From: Hydnum rufescens UP504
Lineage: Eukaryota > Basidiomycota > Agaricomycetes > Cantharellales > Hydnaceae
Length of the DNA: 11,787 bases
Direction: 5' to 3'
NCBI GenBank assembly: GCA_014904985.1
Contig: MU129419.1
Coordinates: 1-11,787 of the forward strand
The position numbers were made by a program, and so were the translations under genes. The notes beneath the pieces were generated by a model. It was not told the origin of the DNA, did not search any database, and saw nothing but the letters and a program-made list of their open reading frames with translations. This document shows positions 1 through 5,662 of this stretch, in pieces (position 1 is the stretch's first letter; each line of letters starts with the position of its first letter).

Positions 1-21
1 ATATACTGGCTATTAATTTAG
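1..21 (+). other. 3' end of an upstream array intron (unit 0)
   Basis: The window starts in T/A-rich sequence ending in TTAATTTAG, which resembles the 3' ends of the array introns downstream. The following sequence would be the exon that ends in the hairpin at 142-175. Only the acceptor is visible, so this is a weak call. Confidence 0.35.
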
Positions 22-141
22 ATGGTGCTTGTGGCGACGGCACTTGAGCGCTTTTGGGGATCCGGCAATTGCCAGCGTTGAGTTGATTAAAACGCGCATA
101 CATCAACCGAACAGGAAACCACCTAGACAGGCAGGTGTAGA

Positions 142-292
142 TGACCACATACCCGCAGCGGCGGGTGTGTGGTCATACAAGGTATGTTTTTTTATGAATT
201 GTAGTAGATACATCGGTGCAAAAAGAGCAGCGAAAGCTGCTCTTTTTGCGCTGCTTTCGAATTTTTTACTAACGTGCTTTTAATTATTCTAG
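142..292 (+). repeat. Array unit 1: exon hairpin plus intron 182-292
   Basis: Exon stem 142-156/161-175 has 15 pairs with one T.G wobble and loop AGCG. The donor AAG|GTATGT is at 182. The intron stem 218-231/236-249 is perfect over 14 pairs with a GAAA (GNRA) loop and extends outward through wobbles. The branch-like ACTAAC is at 268-273 and the acceptor TTCTAG ends at 292. The intron is 111 nt. Confidence 0.65.
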
Positions 293-344
293 CTGGGCCC
301 TTGTCCAACGCACGACGGTAACCCACAAAATGACCAGAGCCCAA

Positions 345-505
345 ACACCCACGCGACACGCCAATGCGAACGCAGCACAGCAACGTGACATGCCAACGCA
401 ACGCAATGCCAACGCCATGCCAACGCGACATGCCAACGCAATGCAACGCCAACACCGGCGCAACGCGCCATGCCAAACGCAACGCACCATGCCAACGTGC
501 CCAGG
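345..505 (+). repeat. Degenerate minisatellite inside the second exon (ATGCCAACGC-like words)
   Basis: Short words such as GCCAACGC, GCAATGC and CATGCCAACGC recur irregularly, about every 10-12 bp. They expand this linker to 355 nt, the longest except for the exon that carries an insertion. Both strands give open frames here only because the repeat lacks stops, so I call no gene. Confidence 0.6.
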
Positions 506-604
506 ATGTGACATGCGGCGCCACGCCAAATGAGGACGTGGCCGCGTCAAACGGGGATGCAACCACGCCGAACGAGGACGCACCCCCACCTAATGCGGGC
601 ACCA

Positions 605-756
605 GGAATCACACACCTGCCCTGGCAGGTGTGTGGTCCTATGTAAGGTGAGTCCCTGTCCCGCCCAGTAGCTACACCCATGCAAAAAGAGCAGCGAAAG
701 CTGCTCTTTTTGCGTGGTGTTTAATTATTAACTGATTTAAATTTCTTATCCTGTAG
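605..756 (+). repeat. Array unit 2: exon hairpin plus intron 648-756
   Basis: Exon stem 610-620/625-635 has loop CCTG, with weaker outer pairing to about 640. The donor AAG|GTGAGT is at 648. Intron stem 678-695/700-717 has 18 pairs including one wobble and a GAAA loop. The acceptor CTGTAG ends at 756. The branch site is less clear, with TTAACTGAT at about 728-736 the best candidate. Confidence 0.65.
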
Positions 757-889
757 GTCTCGACTTCTCTTGCGAGTCGAATACCGACGCGAACCCCCCC
801 CCGCAACCCCGCTTATCGACGCCCGAACGACGGGGCACAGAGAGGACCCCGTACGAACCGCCGTACGTACGACCCAAAGTACATGACCC

Positions 890-1045
890 AGTACCCCACA
901 CTCCCGCAGTGGGTGTGGGGTACTACAAGGTATGTTTTATTTTTTATTTTCATTTCTTATTCTTGTGGCGCAAAAAGAGCAGCATAAGCTGCTCTTTTTG
1001 CGCTGCATTACTGTTCTACTAATGTTTCATCAATTGTTTCTTTAG
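890..1045 (+). repeat. Array unit 3: exon hairpin plus intron 930-1045
   Basis: The exon stem starts AGTACCCCACAC at 890 and ends GTGTGGGGTACT at 924. The inner part is imperfect around loop GCA. The donor AAG|GTATGT is at 930. Intron stem 970-983/988-1001 is perfect over 14 pairs with loop ATAA. A CTACTAAT branch-like site lies at about 1016-1023 and the acceptor TTTAG ends at 1045. Confidence 0.65.
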
Positions 1046-1258
1046 ATCCTGAACCAGAACCCCCGCGAACCCCCAACTATGAACCCGCCGAATGAGACGT
1101 CGTGAACGATAACCACGAACGAGCCCCCACAAACGAAAACCAACTCCCTCGAGGGAGTGCCCAAAGGGAACCGGCCCCGACTGGGGGTGTATGGTGGGTA
1201 TATGCTGATGCGGGCGTGTAACCCGCATGAACCATGCCCCCCCTGTGGTGGCAGACCC

Positions 1259-1352
1259 GGGGGGGGGGGGGTAATATGTATATAGTATAATATGTATATA
1301 ATAATAGTCGTAATAATAATAATAATAAATAGTAAACAAATAATAATAAATA
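1259..1352 (+). repeat. Poly-G run followed by AT-rich microsatellite
   Basis: Thirteen consecutive G at 1259-1271 are followed by TAATATGTATATA words and a run of TAATAA triplets. This lies in an unusually long exon (1046-1612), which suggests that roughly 1200-1510 is inserted material that separates units 3 and 4. Confidence 0.85.
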
Positions 1353-1439
1353 AGTATACAATATAGCACAGCCATGGATTGGCCGACAGATGGCCAAAAA
1401 ACTGAATTGAAATCTGCTGATTTCGGCTGTAAGGTTTGA

Positions 1440-1493
1440 GGGACCTATTAGGTACCATTTTCTGCCCCGAAAGTGGTACCTAAATTAGGTCCC
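1440..1493. mobile_element. Small palindromic dispersed element, copy 1 (MITE-like)
   Basis: The arm 1440-1457 (GGGACCTATTAGGTACCA) pairs with 1474-1493 around TTTTCTGCCCCGAAAG, with a 2-nt length difference. A close relative sits at 4179-4230 with the same central TCTGCCCC, and both are followed by TGACTGACCA. Two dispersed copies of a palindrome suggest a non-autonomous element. I see no target-site duplication that settles it. Confidence 0.5.
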
Positions 1494-1510
1494 CTATGTG
1501 ACTGACCAGC

Positions 1511-1543
1511 CTGGCTGCAGCTGCTGCAACAGCAGCAGCAACA
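1511..1543. repeat. CTG/CAG-rich palindrome
   Basis: GCTGCTG at 1521-1527 pairs with CAGCAGC at 1531-1537 around CAA, inside a wider run of CTG and CAG words. It lies just after the palindromic element and before unit 4. Confidence 0.6.
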
Positions 1544-1577
1544 GTGCACGACCGCGACCGCATGACCACGCCACACG

Positions 1578-1715
1578 ACCACACACCCGCTGATGTGGTG
1601 TGTGGTTATAAGGTAAGTTTTGTCTCAGTAAATACAATACCGCAAAAGAGTAGTGCAAGCTACTCTTTTTGCGCTGCCATGAATTTTTATACTAACGTAG
1701 CCTCTATTCCTCCAG
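1578..1715 (+). repeat. Array unit 4: exon hairpin plus intron 1613-1715
   Basis: The exon stem opens ACCACACACC at 1578 and closes with GGTGTGTGGT ending at 1606. The loop is larger than in other units. The donor AAG|GTAAGT is at 1613. The intron stem 1642-1654/1659-1672 has GAGTAGT/GCTACTC where other units have GAGCAGC/GCTGCTC, a two-sided change, with a GCAA (GNRA) loop and one bulged T. The branch ACTAAC is at 1691-1696 and the acceptor TCCAG ends at 1715. Confidence 0.65.
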
Positions 1716-1763
1716 ATCAAAACCAAAACAACAAATGACAGGCCGCCCAATGAGTGAGCCCAG

Positions 1764-1901
1764 GAACCACACCCACTGCGGCAGGTGTGGTTCTATTTAA
1801 GGTGAGTCTCCCCCTAATAGATGCAGCAGCACAAAAAGAGCAGCGAAAGCTGCTCTTTTTGTGTCGCTTTTAATTTTGTAACTAATTATATTTTATTCTA
1901 G
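1764..1901 (+). repeat. Array unit 5: exon hairpin plus intron 1802-1901 (block A, member 1)
   Basis: Exon stem 1764-1773/1784-1793 (GAACCACACC/GGTGTGGTTC) is 10 pairs with a 10-nt apex. The donor AAG|GTGAGT is at 1802. Intron stem 1830-1844/1849-1863 has ACAAAAAG/CTTTTTGT in place of GCAAAAAG/CTTTTTGC and a GAAA loop. The branch AACTAAT is at 1880-1886 and the acceptor TTCTAG ends at 1901. Confidence 0.65.
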
Positions 1902-1967
1902 GTATTGCCATAAATGAAGACCCAAGCAGCAAGCCCGCCCACAAAGGAGACCCGTGAACGAAGAGAC

Positions 1968-2109
1968 GAACCACACACCCGCTACTGCGGGTGTGTGATT
2001 CTATCTATACAAGGCATGTAATGCACCCCCGACGACGCAAAAAGAGCAGCGAAAGCTGCTCTTTTTGCGTCGCTTTTAATTCTTTTTAACTAATGATTTT
2101 TTATTCTAG
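1968..2109 (+). repeat. Array unit 6: exon hairpin plus GC-AG intron 2014-2109 (block A, member 2)
   Basis: Exon stem 1968-1982/1987-2001 is 15 pairs with one C/A mismatch and loop TACT. The donor reads AAG|GCATGT at 2014, so this would be a GC-AG intron. The duplicate unit 10 has GT in the same place. Intron stem 2033-2050/2055-2072 is a perfect 18 bp with a GAAA loop. The acceptor TTCTAG ends at 2109. Confidence 0.6.
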
Positions 2110-2220
2110 GTACAGTATTGTCACAAATGAAGACCGAAGACCCACAAAGCAAGCCCCCCCACAACGATAACACACCTGCAGAGGGGACCCCGAATGACGA
2201 TGTGCCACATGAAGAGATGA

Positions 2221-2346
2221 ACCACACACCCGCTGAAGCGGGTGTGTGGTAATTTTAAGGTGAGCATATAACCATGCAAAAGGAGCAGCATACGCTGCTC
2301 CTTTTGCATGGCTTTTCTTTTTTCCTTTTTACTTACGTTATTTTAG
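2221..2346 (+). repeat. Array unit 7: exon hairpin plus intron 2260-2346 (block A, member 3)
   Basis: Exon stem 2221-2233/2238-2250 is a perfect 13 bp with loop TGAA. The donor AAG|GTGAGC is at 2260. Intron stem 2272-2289/2294-2311 is a perfect 18 bp with loop ATAC and has CCTTTT paired with AAAAGG. The intron is the shortest at 87 nt. The acceptor TTTTAG ends at 2346. Confidence 0.65.
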
Positions 2347-2484
2347 GTTGTCTGAACCCACGACCCCACCAAGCAAACACGAGAACGGCAATGGACCCAC
2401 CAAACAAAACCCGCGAGAGTTCAAACCCCCAACATGACGACCAAGCCCATACGAGTACGAACCACACGACTGCGGTACAAACCA

Positions 2485-2634
2485 AGGACCACACCCACTT
2501 CGGTGGGTGTGGTCCTACAAGGTTTTTATTTTTTTATTTGATTTCTATATGTACAACGACGCAAAAGGAGCAGCATAAGCTGCTCCCTTTGTGTCACTTT
2601 GAATTTTTTTTACTAATCGACATTCTCACTCTAG
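2485..2634 (+). repeat. Array unit 8: UUCG-capped exon hairpin plus intron 2522-2634 (block A, member 4)
   Basis: Exon stem 2485-2498/2503-2516 is a perfect 14 bp closing on C(TTCG)G, the exceptionally stable UUCG tetraloop when read as RNA. The putative donor AAG|GTTTTT at 2522 is weak. Intron stem 2558-2574/2579-2595 is 17 pairs with one A/C mismatch, one wobble and loop ATAA. The branch ACTAAT is at 2612-2617 and the acceptor CTCTAG ends at 2634. Confidence 0.6.
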
Positions 2635-2722
2635 GATCTGAACCGAGACCTGCGAACAAAACACCCGCCAAGTGACGACCAGCCCCCCATACAGAACCAA
2701 GTACGCGACCAGGGTGCAAAGG

Positions 2723-2863
2723 AGTACCACACACCCGCTTCGGCGGGGGTGTGGTACTAGTTCAGGTGAGTCCCCCCAATAGATACTGTGGCGCAAAAAG
2801 AGCAGCGAAAGCTGCTCTTTTTGTGTCGCTTTTAATTTTTTAATTAATAAATCTTTACTCTAG
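2723..2863 (+). repeat. Array unit 9: UUCG-capped exon hairpin plus intron 2766-2863 (block B, member 1)
   Basis: Exon stem 2723-2738/2743-2758 is 16 pairs with one A/G mismatch, closed by C(TTCG)G. The donor CAG|GTGAGT is at 2766. Intron stem 2791-2806/2811-2826 has a GAAA loop and outer wobbles. The acceptor CTCTAG ends at 2863. The intron start GTGAGTCCCCCCAATAGAT matches unit 5 closely. Confidence 0.65.
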
Positions 2864-2980
2864 GTATCACCACAAATACAAATGAAGACCCACGGTGCGA
2901 CCCCCACCCCCCCCGAACGATAACACGCCGCGAATGATGACGCGCCAAACAAAGACACGGGACGATGCCAAAACCAGTAC

Positions 2981-3115
2981 GAACCACACACCCGCCATCG
3001 CGGGTGTGTGGTTCTATACAAGGTAAGTAATGCACCCCCAAGGACACAAAAAGAGCAGCAAGGCTGCTCTTTTTGTGTCCATTTTTATTTTTAACTAACA
3101 AATTCATTATTCTAG
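2981..3115 (+). repeat. Array unit 10: exon hairpin plus intron 3023-3115 (block B, member 2)
   Basis: Exon stem 2981-2995/3000-3014 is a perfect 15 bp with loop CATC. The donor AAG|GTAAGT is at 3023. Intron stem 3042-3059/3063-3080 is a perfect 18 bp with a 3-nt apex AAG. The outer pairs are GGACAC/GTGTCC where unit 6 has CGACGC/GCGTCG. The branch ACTAAC is at 3094-3099 and the acceptor TTCTAG ends at 3115; a second AG follows at 3121-3122. Confidence 0.65.
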
Positions 3116-3266
3116 GTTCTAGGTTCTCGCCTGAACCACCGCCAAACGAAACCCCCCCCCCTTTGGAAATGACAACGCACCCGCCAACAGAGAGTCCCAA
3201 ACACGACCCGCCAAATGAAACCCAGAAACAGGGACGCACGACACAAGGTCCAGGGACCCCGGACGA

Positions 3267-3400
3267 ACCACACACCCGCTGAAGCGGGTGTGTGGTAATT
3301 TCAAGATAAGTAGGATCATGCAAGAGGAGCAGTGTATGCTGATCCTTTTGCGTGGCTTTCTTTTTTTATTTTTCTTTACTAACACATTATTTATTCCTAG
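3267..3400 (+). repeat. Array unit 11: exon hairpin plus decayed intron 3306-3400 (block B, member 3)
   Basis: Exon stem 3267-3279/3284-3296 is a perfect 13 bp with loop TGAA. The donor position reads AAG|ATAAGT, so the invariant first G of the intron is A. The intron hairpin (about 3318-3333/3338-3354) is also degraded, with a G/A mismatch and wobbles. The branch ACTAAC (3378-3383) and acceptor CCTAG (ends 3400) remain. This unit is probably not spliced in the normal way. Confidence 0.6.
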
Positions 3401-3521
3401 ATTTTCACCTGAGCCTACCACCCGCACTAACCCCCAAATCAAAGACCCGCGACCCCGCCGAAGACAGCCATGAGAACGGACGCCCGCAAACCCCCAAAAT
3501 GATGCCCAGCCGGTACAAAAC

Positions 3522-3670
3522 AGTACCACATACCCACTTCAGTGGGTGTGTGGTACTACAAAGGTTTTTTTTTCAAATTTCTATATGTGCAACGATGCAA
3601 AAGGAGCAGCACAAGCTGCTCCTTTTGCATCACTTCAATTTTTTTTTACTAACATACAGTATGATTCTAG
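3522..3670 (+). repeat. Array unit 12: exon hairpin plus intron 3564-3670 (block B, member 4)
   Basis: Exon stem 3522-3537/3542-3557 is 16 pairs with one wobble and loop TTCA. The weak donor AAAG|GTTTTT at 3564 matches that of unit 8. Intron stem 3594-3610/3615-3631 is a perfect 17 bp with loop ACAA. The branch ACTAAC is at 3648-3653 and the acceptor TTCTAG ends at 3670. Confidence 0.62.
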
Positions 3671-3734
3671 GATCCAAATTGAAACCCCCGAAATGACAAC
3701 CTACCCCAATGGTGAAGTGCCAAGCCGCACCCCG

Positions 3735-3898
3735 ACCACACCCGCCCAAGCAGGTGTGGTACTACTACATAGTTTTTTGTTTTTAAGTTTCTACAGACGG
3801 TACCACACCACCTAAGCGGGTGTGGTGCCACTAGATAGTTTTTTTTTAATTTTATTTTAAATTTCTACAGATGGTACCACACCTCAGTGAGTGTGGTG
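3735..3898 (+). repeat. Three terminal exon hairpins without intron hairpins (units 13-15, degenerate)
   Basis: ACCACACC...GGTGTGGT recurs at 3735-3760, 3799-3829 and about 3873-3898. Between them lie only short T-rich stretches ending TTTCTACAG (3787-3796 and 3862-3870), so the array narrows to about 75-bp steps and loses hairpin 2. The second stem (GGTACCACACC/GGTGTGGTGCC) is 11 pairs with one wobble. Confidence 0.6.
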
Positions 3899-3900
3899 AC

Positions 3901-4018
3901 TTTTTAAATAAATAAATAAATAAAAAATAAACAACTCAGTAAGAATAAAACAGAACTGCCGAATTAAACCCCACTGACTGGGGGTAGCAGTGATAATAAA
4001 TAATTAATTAATTATAAA
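3901..4018 (+). terminator. AATAAA-rich tract, candidate polyadenylation region of the array
   Basis: Immediately after the last exon hairpin, AAATAAATAAATAAATAAA and further AATAAA words follow (3904-3950), then AATAAATAATTAATTAATTA (about 3992-4014). In a fungus this could serve cleavage and polyadenylation of an upstream + strand transcript. It may equally be simple AT-rich sequence. Confidence 0.35.
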
Positions 4019-4086
4019 TGGAACATGTTATCCCCGATAAGCCCGTATGGCCTGCTGCAAGTCTGAGATTCTCTAAGTCCCAGTTT

Positions 4087-4168
4087 TGGCCAATTTTCGG
4101 CCAATTTTCGGCCATTTCGGCCAATTCTGGGCCAGGGGGTGAAATCATAAAAATGGCCATTTCGGCCA
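4087..4168 (+). repeat. GGCCAATTTTCGGCC short-word repeat
   Basis: TTGGCCAATTTTCGGCC-like words recur at 4087-4130 and again as ATGGCCATTTCGGCCAAA near 4153-4170. They directly precede the second palindromic element. GGCCAA/TTGGCC words also occur just before copy 1 (about 1379-1395), so they may belong to the same element. Confidence 0.5.
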
Positions 4169-4178
4169 AAATAGTGAT

Positions 4179-4230
4179 GGGACCTACTTAGGTACCATTA
4201 TCTGCCCCGGAAGTGGTACTAACTAGGTAG
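4179..4230. mobile_element. Small palindromic dispersed element, copy 2 (MITE-like)
   Basis: GGGACCTACTTAGGTACCA (4179-4197) faces TGGTACTAACTAGGTAG (4214-4230) across ATTATCTGCCCCGGAAG. It matches 1440-1493 along its full length with a few substitutions and indels. The arms pair less well than in copy 1. Confidence 0.5.
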
Positions 4231-4236
4231 GCTTAG

Positions 4237-4431
4237 ATGACTGACCAAGGTGCAGAAAACAAACAATATCACAGTGCGACAGTGTTTTGTTTAACCGGAC
4301 AGCTAGGCAGCAAAGTGCTGGGAACAGTGATTCCCCCAACTGGAAGCTTTGAGGTGCTGGGAAATAAACACTACAACAGCGTTGCAGTGCTATACTTCAC
4401 CACACAGGTACTGGTGACTGAATGGTCATAG
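4237..4431 (+). CDS. Small ORF of doubtful coding status
   Basis: A 64-codon frame begins just downstream of the palindromic element. I recognise no domain. It contains a faint internal repeat (ENKQYHSATVF near residues 7-17 and NKHYNSVAVLY near 43-53), which matches a degenerate DNA repeat of about 105 bp. It could be a small hypothetical protein, part of a transposon remnant, or chance. No splice partner or promoter is visible, and nothing is recognisable between 4432 and 4629. Confidence 0.2.
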   Translation: MTDQGAENKQYHSATVFCLTGQLGSKVLGTVIPPTGSFEVLGNKHYNSVAVLYFTTQVLVTEWS

Positions 4432-4629
4432 TGTTGATTGGAGTTGGTGACATTGCGGAGTTAGCCGAATATCAATATTTACTATACAGTGTATACATTG
4501 TCTACAAATAAACTATACACAATGGTGATGATTAGACGAAAATAGTAAGGGATTAGCAATGAGAAGAACGATATATAGCAGTGAAGTAAAAAAAATAAAA
4601 ACGAGGGGAGATGACCATGCCGAGAAATT

Positions 4630-5613
4630 TTAGGACTCAAGGAAGGCATTCCAATGACTGGAATCGAAATAGTGATGACAGCCAGGGTAATCATCACTGA
4701 ACCAATCATAGGCAAATCCCTCAACCATCTCTTCCATTTCCATATCCACACTTTCCCCCTGCTTATTAGATTCAGCCGGAATATCTAAATGACGCCGCTT
4801 AACAGGCTTGTCAGCAGGTAGAATTTCACCAGTCGCAGGTAAAACAGGTGAAGGATTGGGGGCTGGAACAACTTCTTTGACTTGAATCTTGGAGCTGGCA
4901 GGTCGGGGTTCAGGCCATATGTATGCATCATGCAGTAATTCCCTGGGAACTGTTGGATCCAGAACTGTGGGAGTGGGATTCCATTCCCAATCCACAGCAT
5001 ATGAACGGAACTTGGTCTGCACAGACTTTGAGCACTTGAACAGTCCCTTGCTCCAGTCATGGGTGAGGATTATGGAGGAACACCCTTGTTTCTCAGCAGA
5101 ACTGAGTACCACCCAAGAACCAATACCTCGAGGCATATGTTGATACCCTAAAAACGAAAACAAGGGATGCATGAGTGAAGGCTCCTCATCTGACCCGTGC
5201 CAGCACTTACCAGCAGCCTCCAACTCTGATTCATACTTGTACTTCATACGCAATAGAGTCATGCACACACCCTTTTTGTCCCAGTCTTCATGATCTCCCA
5301 CCAATTCCCTCTCAATCCTTGCAACTGTTGTCAGGTCCCCGCTAATCTGAAGCACAAGGCTAAAAGAATCCTTAAATGGGGTTCAAAAGATGTACCCAAC
5401 TGGAAAACCAATGACATTGCACCAAATGAGAAGCTTCCCAATACCATTGACAAGGAGCTGTTCAATGTCATCTTTGGAAGTGGTGGCATTGCCCCACAGA
5501 TAATCTAAGTCCTCAGCTTTGGTATCACTGAGGTTAGGAATTCTGTGGAGGTAGAAATAAGCCTGTGATGTTTCATTGAGGGGTGCTTTCACTTGGCAGG
5601 CATTTTTGAAGCA
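4630..5613 (-). CDS. Unrecognised multi-exon gene, 5' end not found
   Basis: Exons read on the minus strand are about 5613-5423, 5359-5211 and 5147-4630. The intron 5148-5210 is well supported: GTAAGT donor, TTTTTAG acceptor, 63 nt, in frame, joining ELEAAG to YQHMPRG. A second intron ends at 5360 (TTTTAG). Its donor is either 5422 (63 nt) or 5395 (36 nt), and without splicing an in-frame TGA lies at 5383-5385. The first visible exon starts after an acceptor (CACTAACCTCTCTAG, ending at 5614), so at least one upstream exon is missing; I could not place it. The product has no motif I recognise. It is W- and P-containing in the middle (WEWNPTPTVLDPTVP), ends in an acidic segment (VDMEMEEMVEGF) and has no obvious membrane segment. 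It could be a lineage-specific protein or an old element-encoded gene. Confidence 0.5.
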
Positions 5614-5662
5614 CTAGAGAGGTTAGTGTGGAGCTCAAGCTCACACTAAACATCCCACAGTG

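Larger units (their letters stand above)
22..3930 (+). ncRNA. Predicted spliced structured non-coding RNA (array of 12+ dual-hairpin exon-intron units)
   Basis: Twelve consecutive units share one order: A/C-rich linker, exon hairpin, 5' splice site (usually AAG|GTRAGT-like), T-rich intron with a second hairpin, a CTAAC/CTAAT-like branch site in most, and a YAG acceptor. All signals point the same way, so the transcript should be read on the + strand. The window opens inside an upstream intron (acceptor TTTAG at 17-21), so the array continues to the left. Predicted exons are about 22-181, 293-647, 757-929, 1046-1612, 1716-1801, 1902-2013, 2110-2259, 2347-2521, 2635-2765, 2864-3022, 3116-3305, 3401-3563 and 3671 onward. 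Exon lengths are unrelated modulo 3, and stops appear soon after the joins I tested, so a protein is unlikely. Function is unknown. Alternatives are an expanded introner-like element, or a decayed repetitive gene kept palindromic by DNA-level correction. The pattern is clear; transcription is inferred. Confidence 0.55.

Noticed and set aside
192..602. Long minus-strand frames (136, 101 and 68 codons)
   Set aside because: They are created by the stop-poor minisatellite and run against the direction of the splice signals.
1019..1458. Minus-strand frames of 106-138 codons rich in Y and I
   Set aside because: They translate the AT microsatellite and poly-G run; the composition is low-complexity and non-protein-like.
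142..3563. Exon hairpins read as a protein motif (D/N-H-T-P-A-x-A-G-V-W)
   Set aside because: Units 1, 2 and 10 read this way, but units 6, 7, 9 and 11 reach TGA, TAA or TAG in or just after that frame, units 5 and 8 have different lengths, and frames tested across splices do not join. The likeness follows from the palindrome itself.
142..3631. Animal- or plant-type microRNA precursors
   Set aside because: Stems of 10-18 bp are too short for standard miRNA processing, and fungi use different small-RNA precursors. Small-RNA data would be needed.
142..3760. CRISPR-like array or bacterial terminator/REP hairpins
   Set aside because: The repeats are palindromes of two kinds in alternation with uneven spacing of about 190-300 bp, and they sit in a eukaryotic splice-site context. 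No cas genes or uniform spacers are present.
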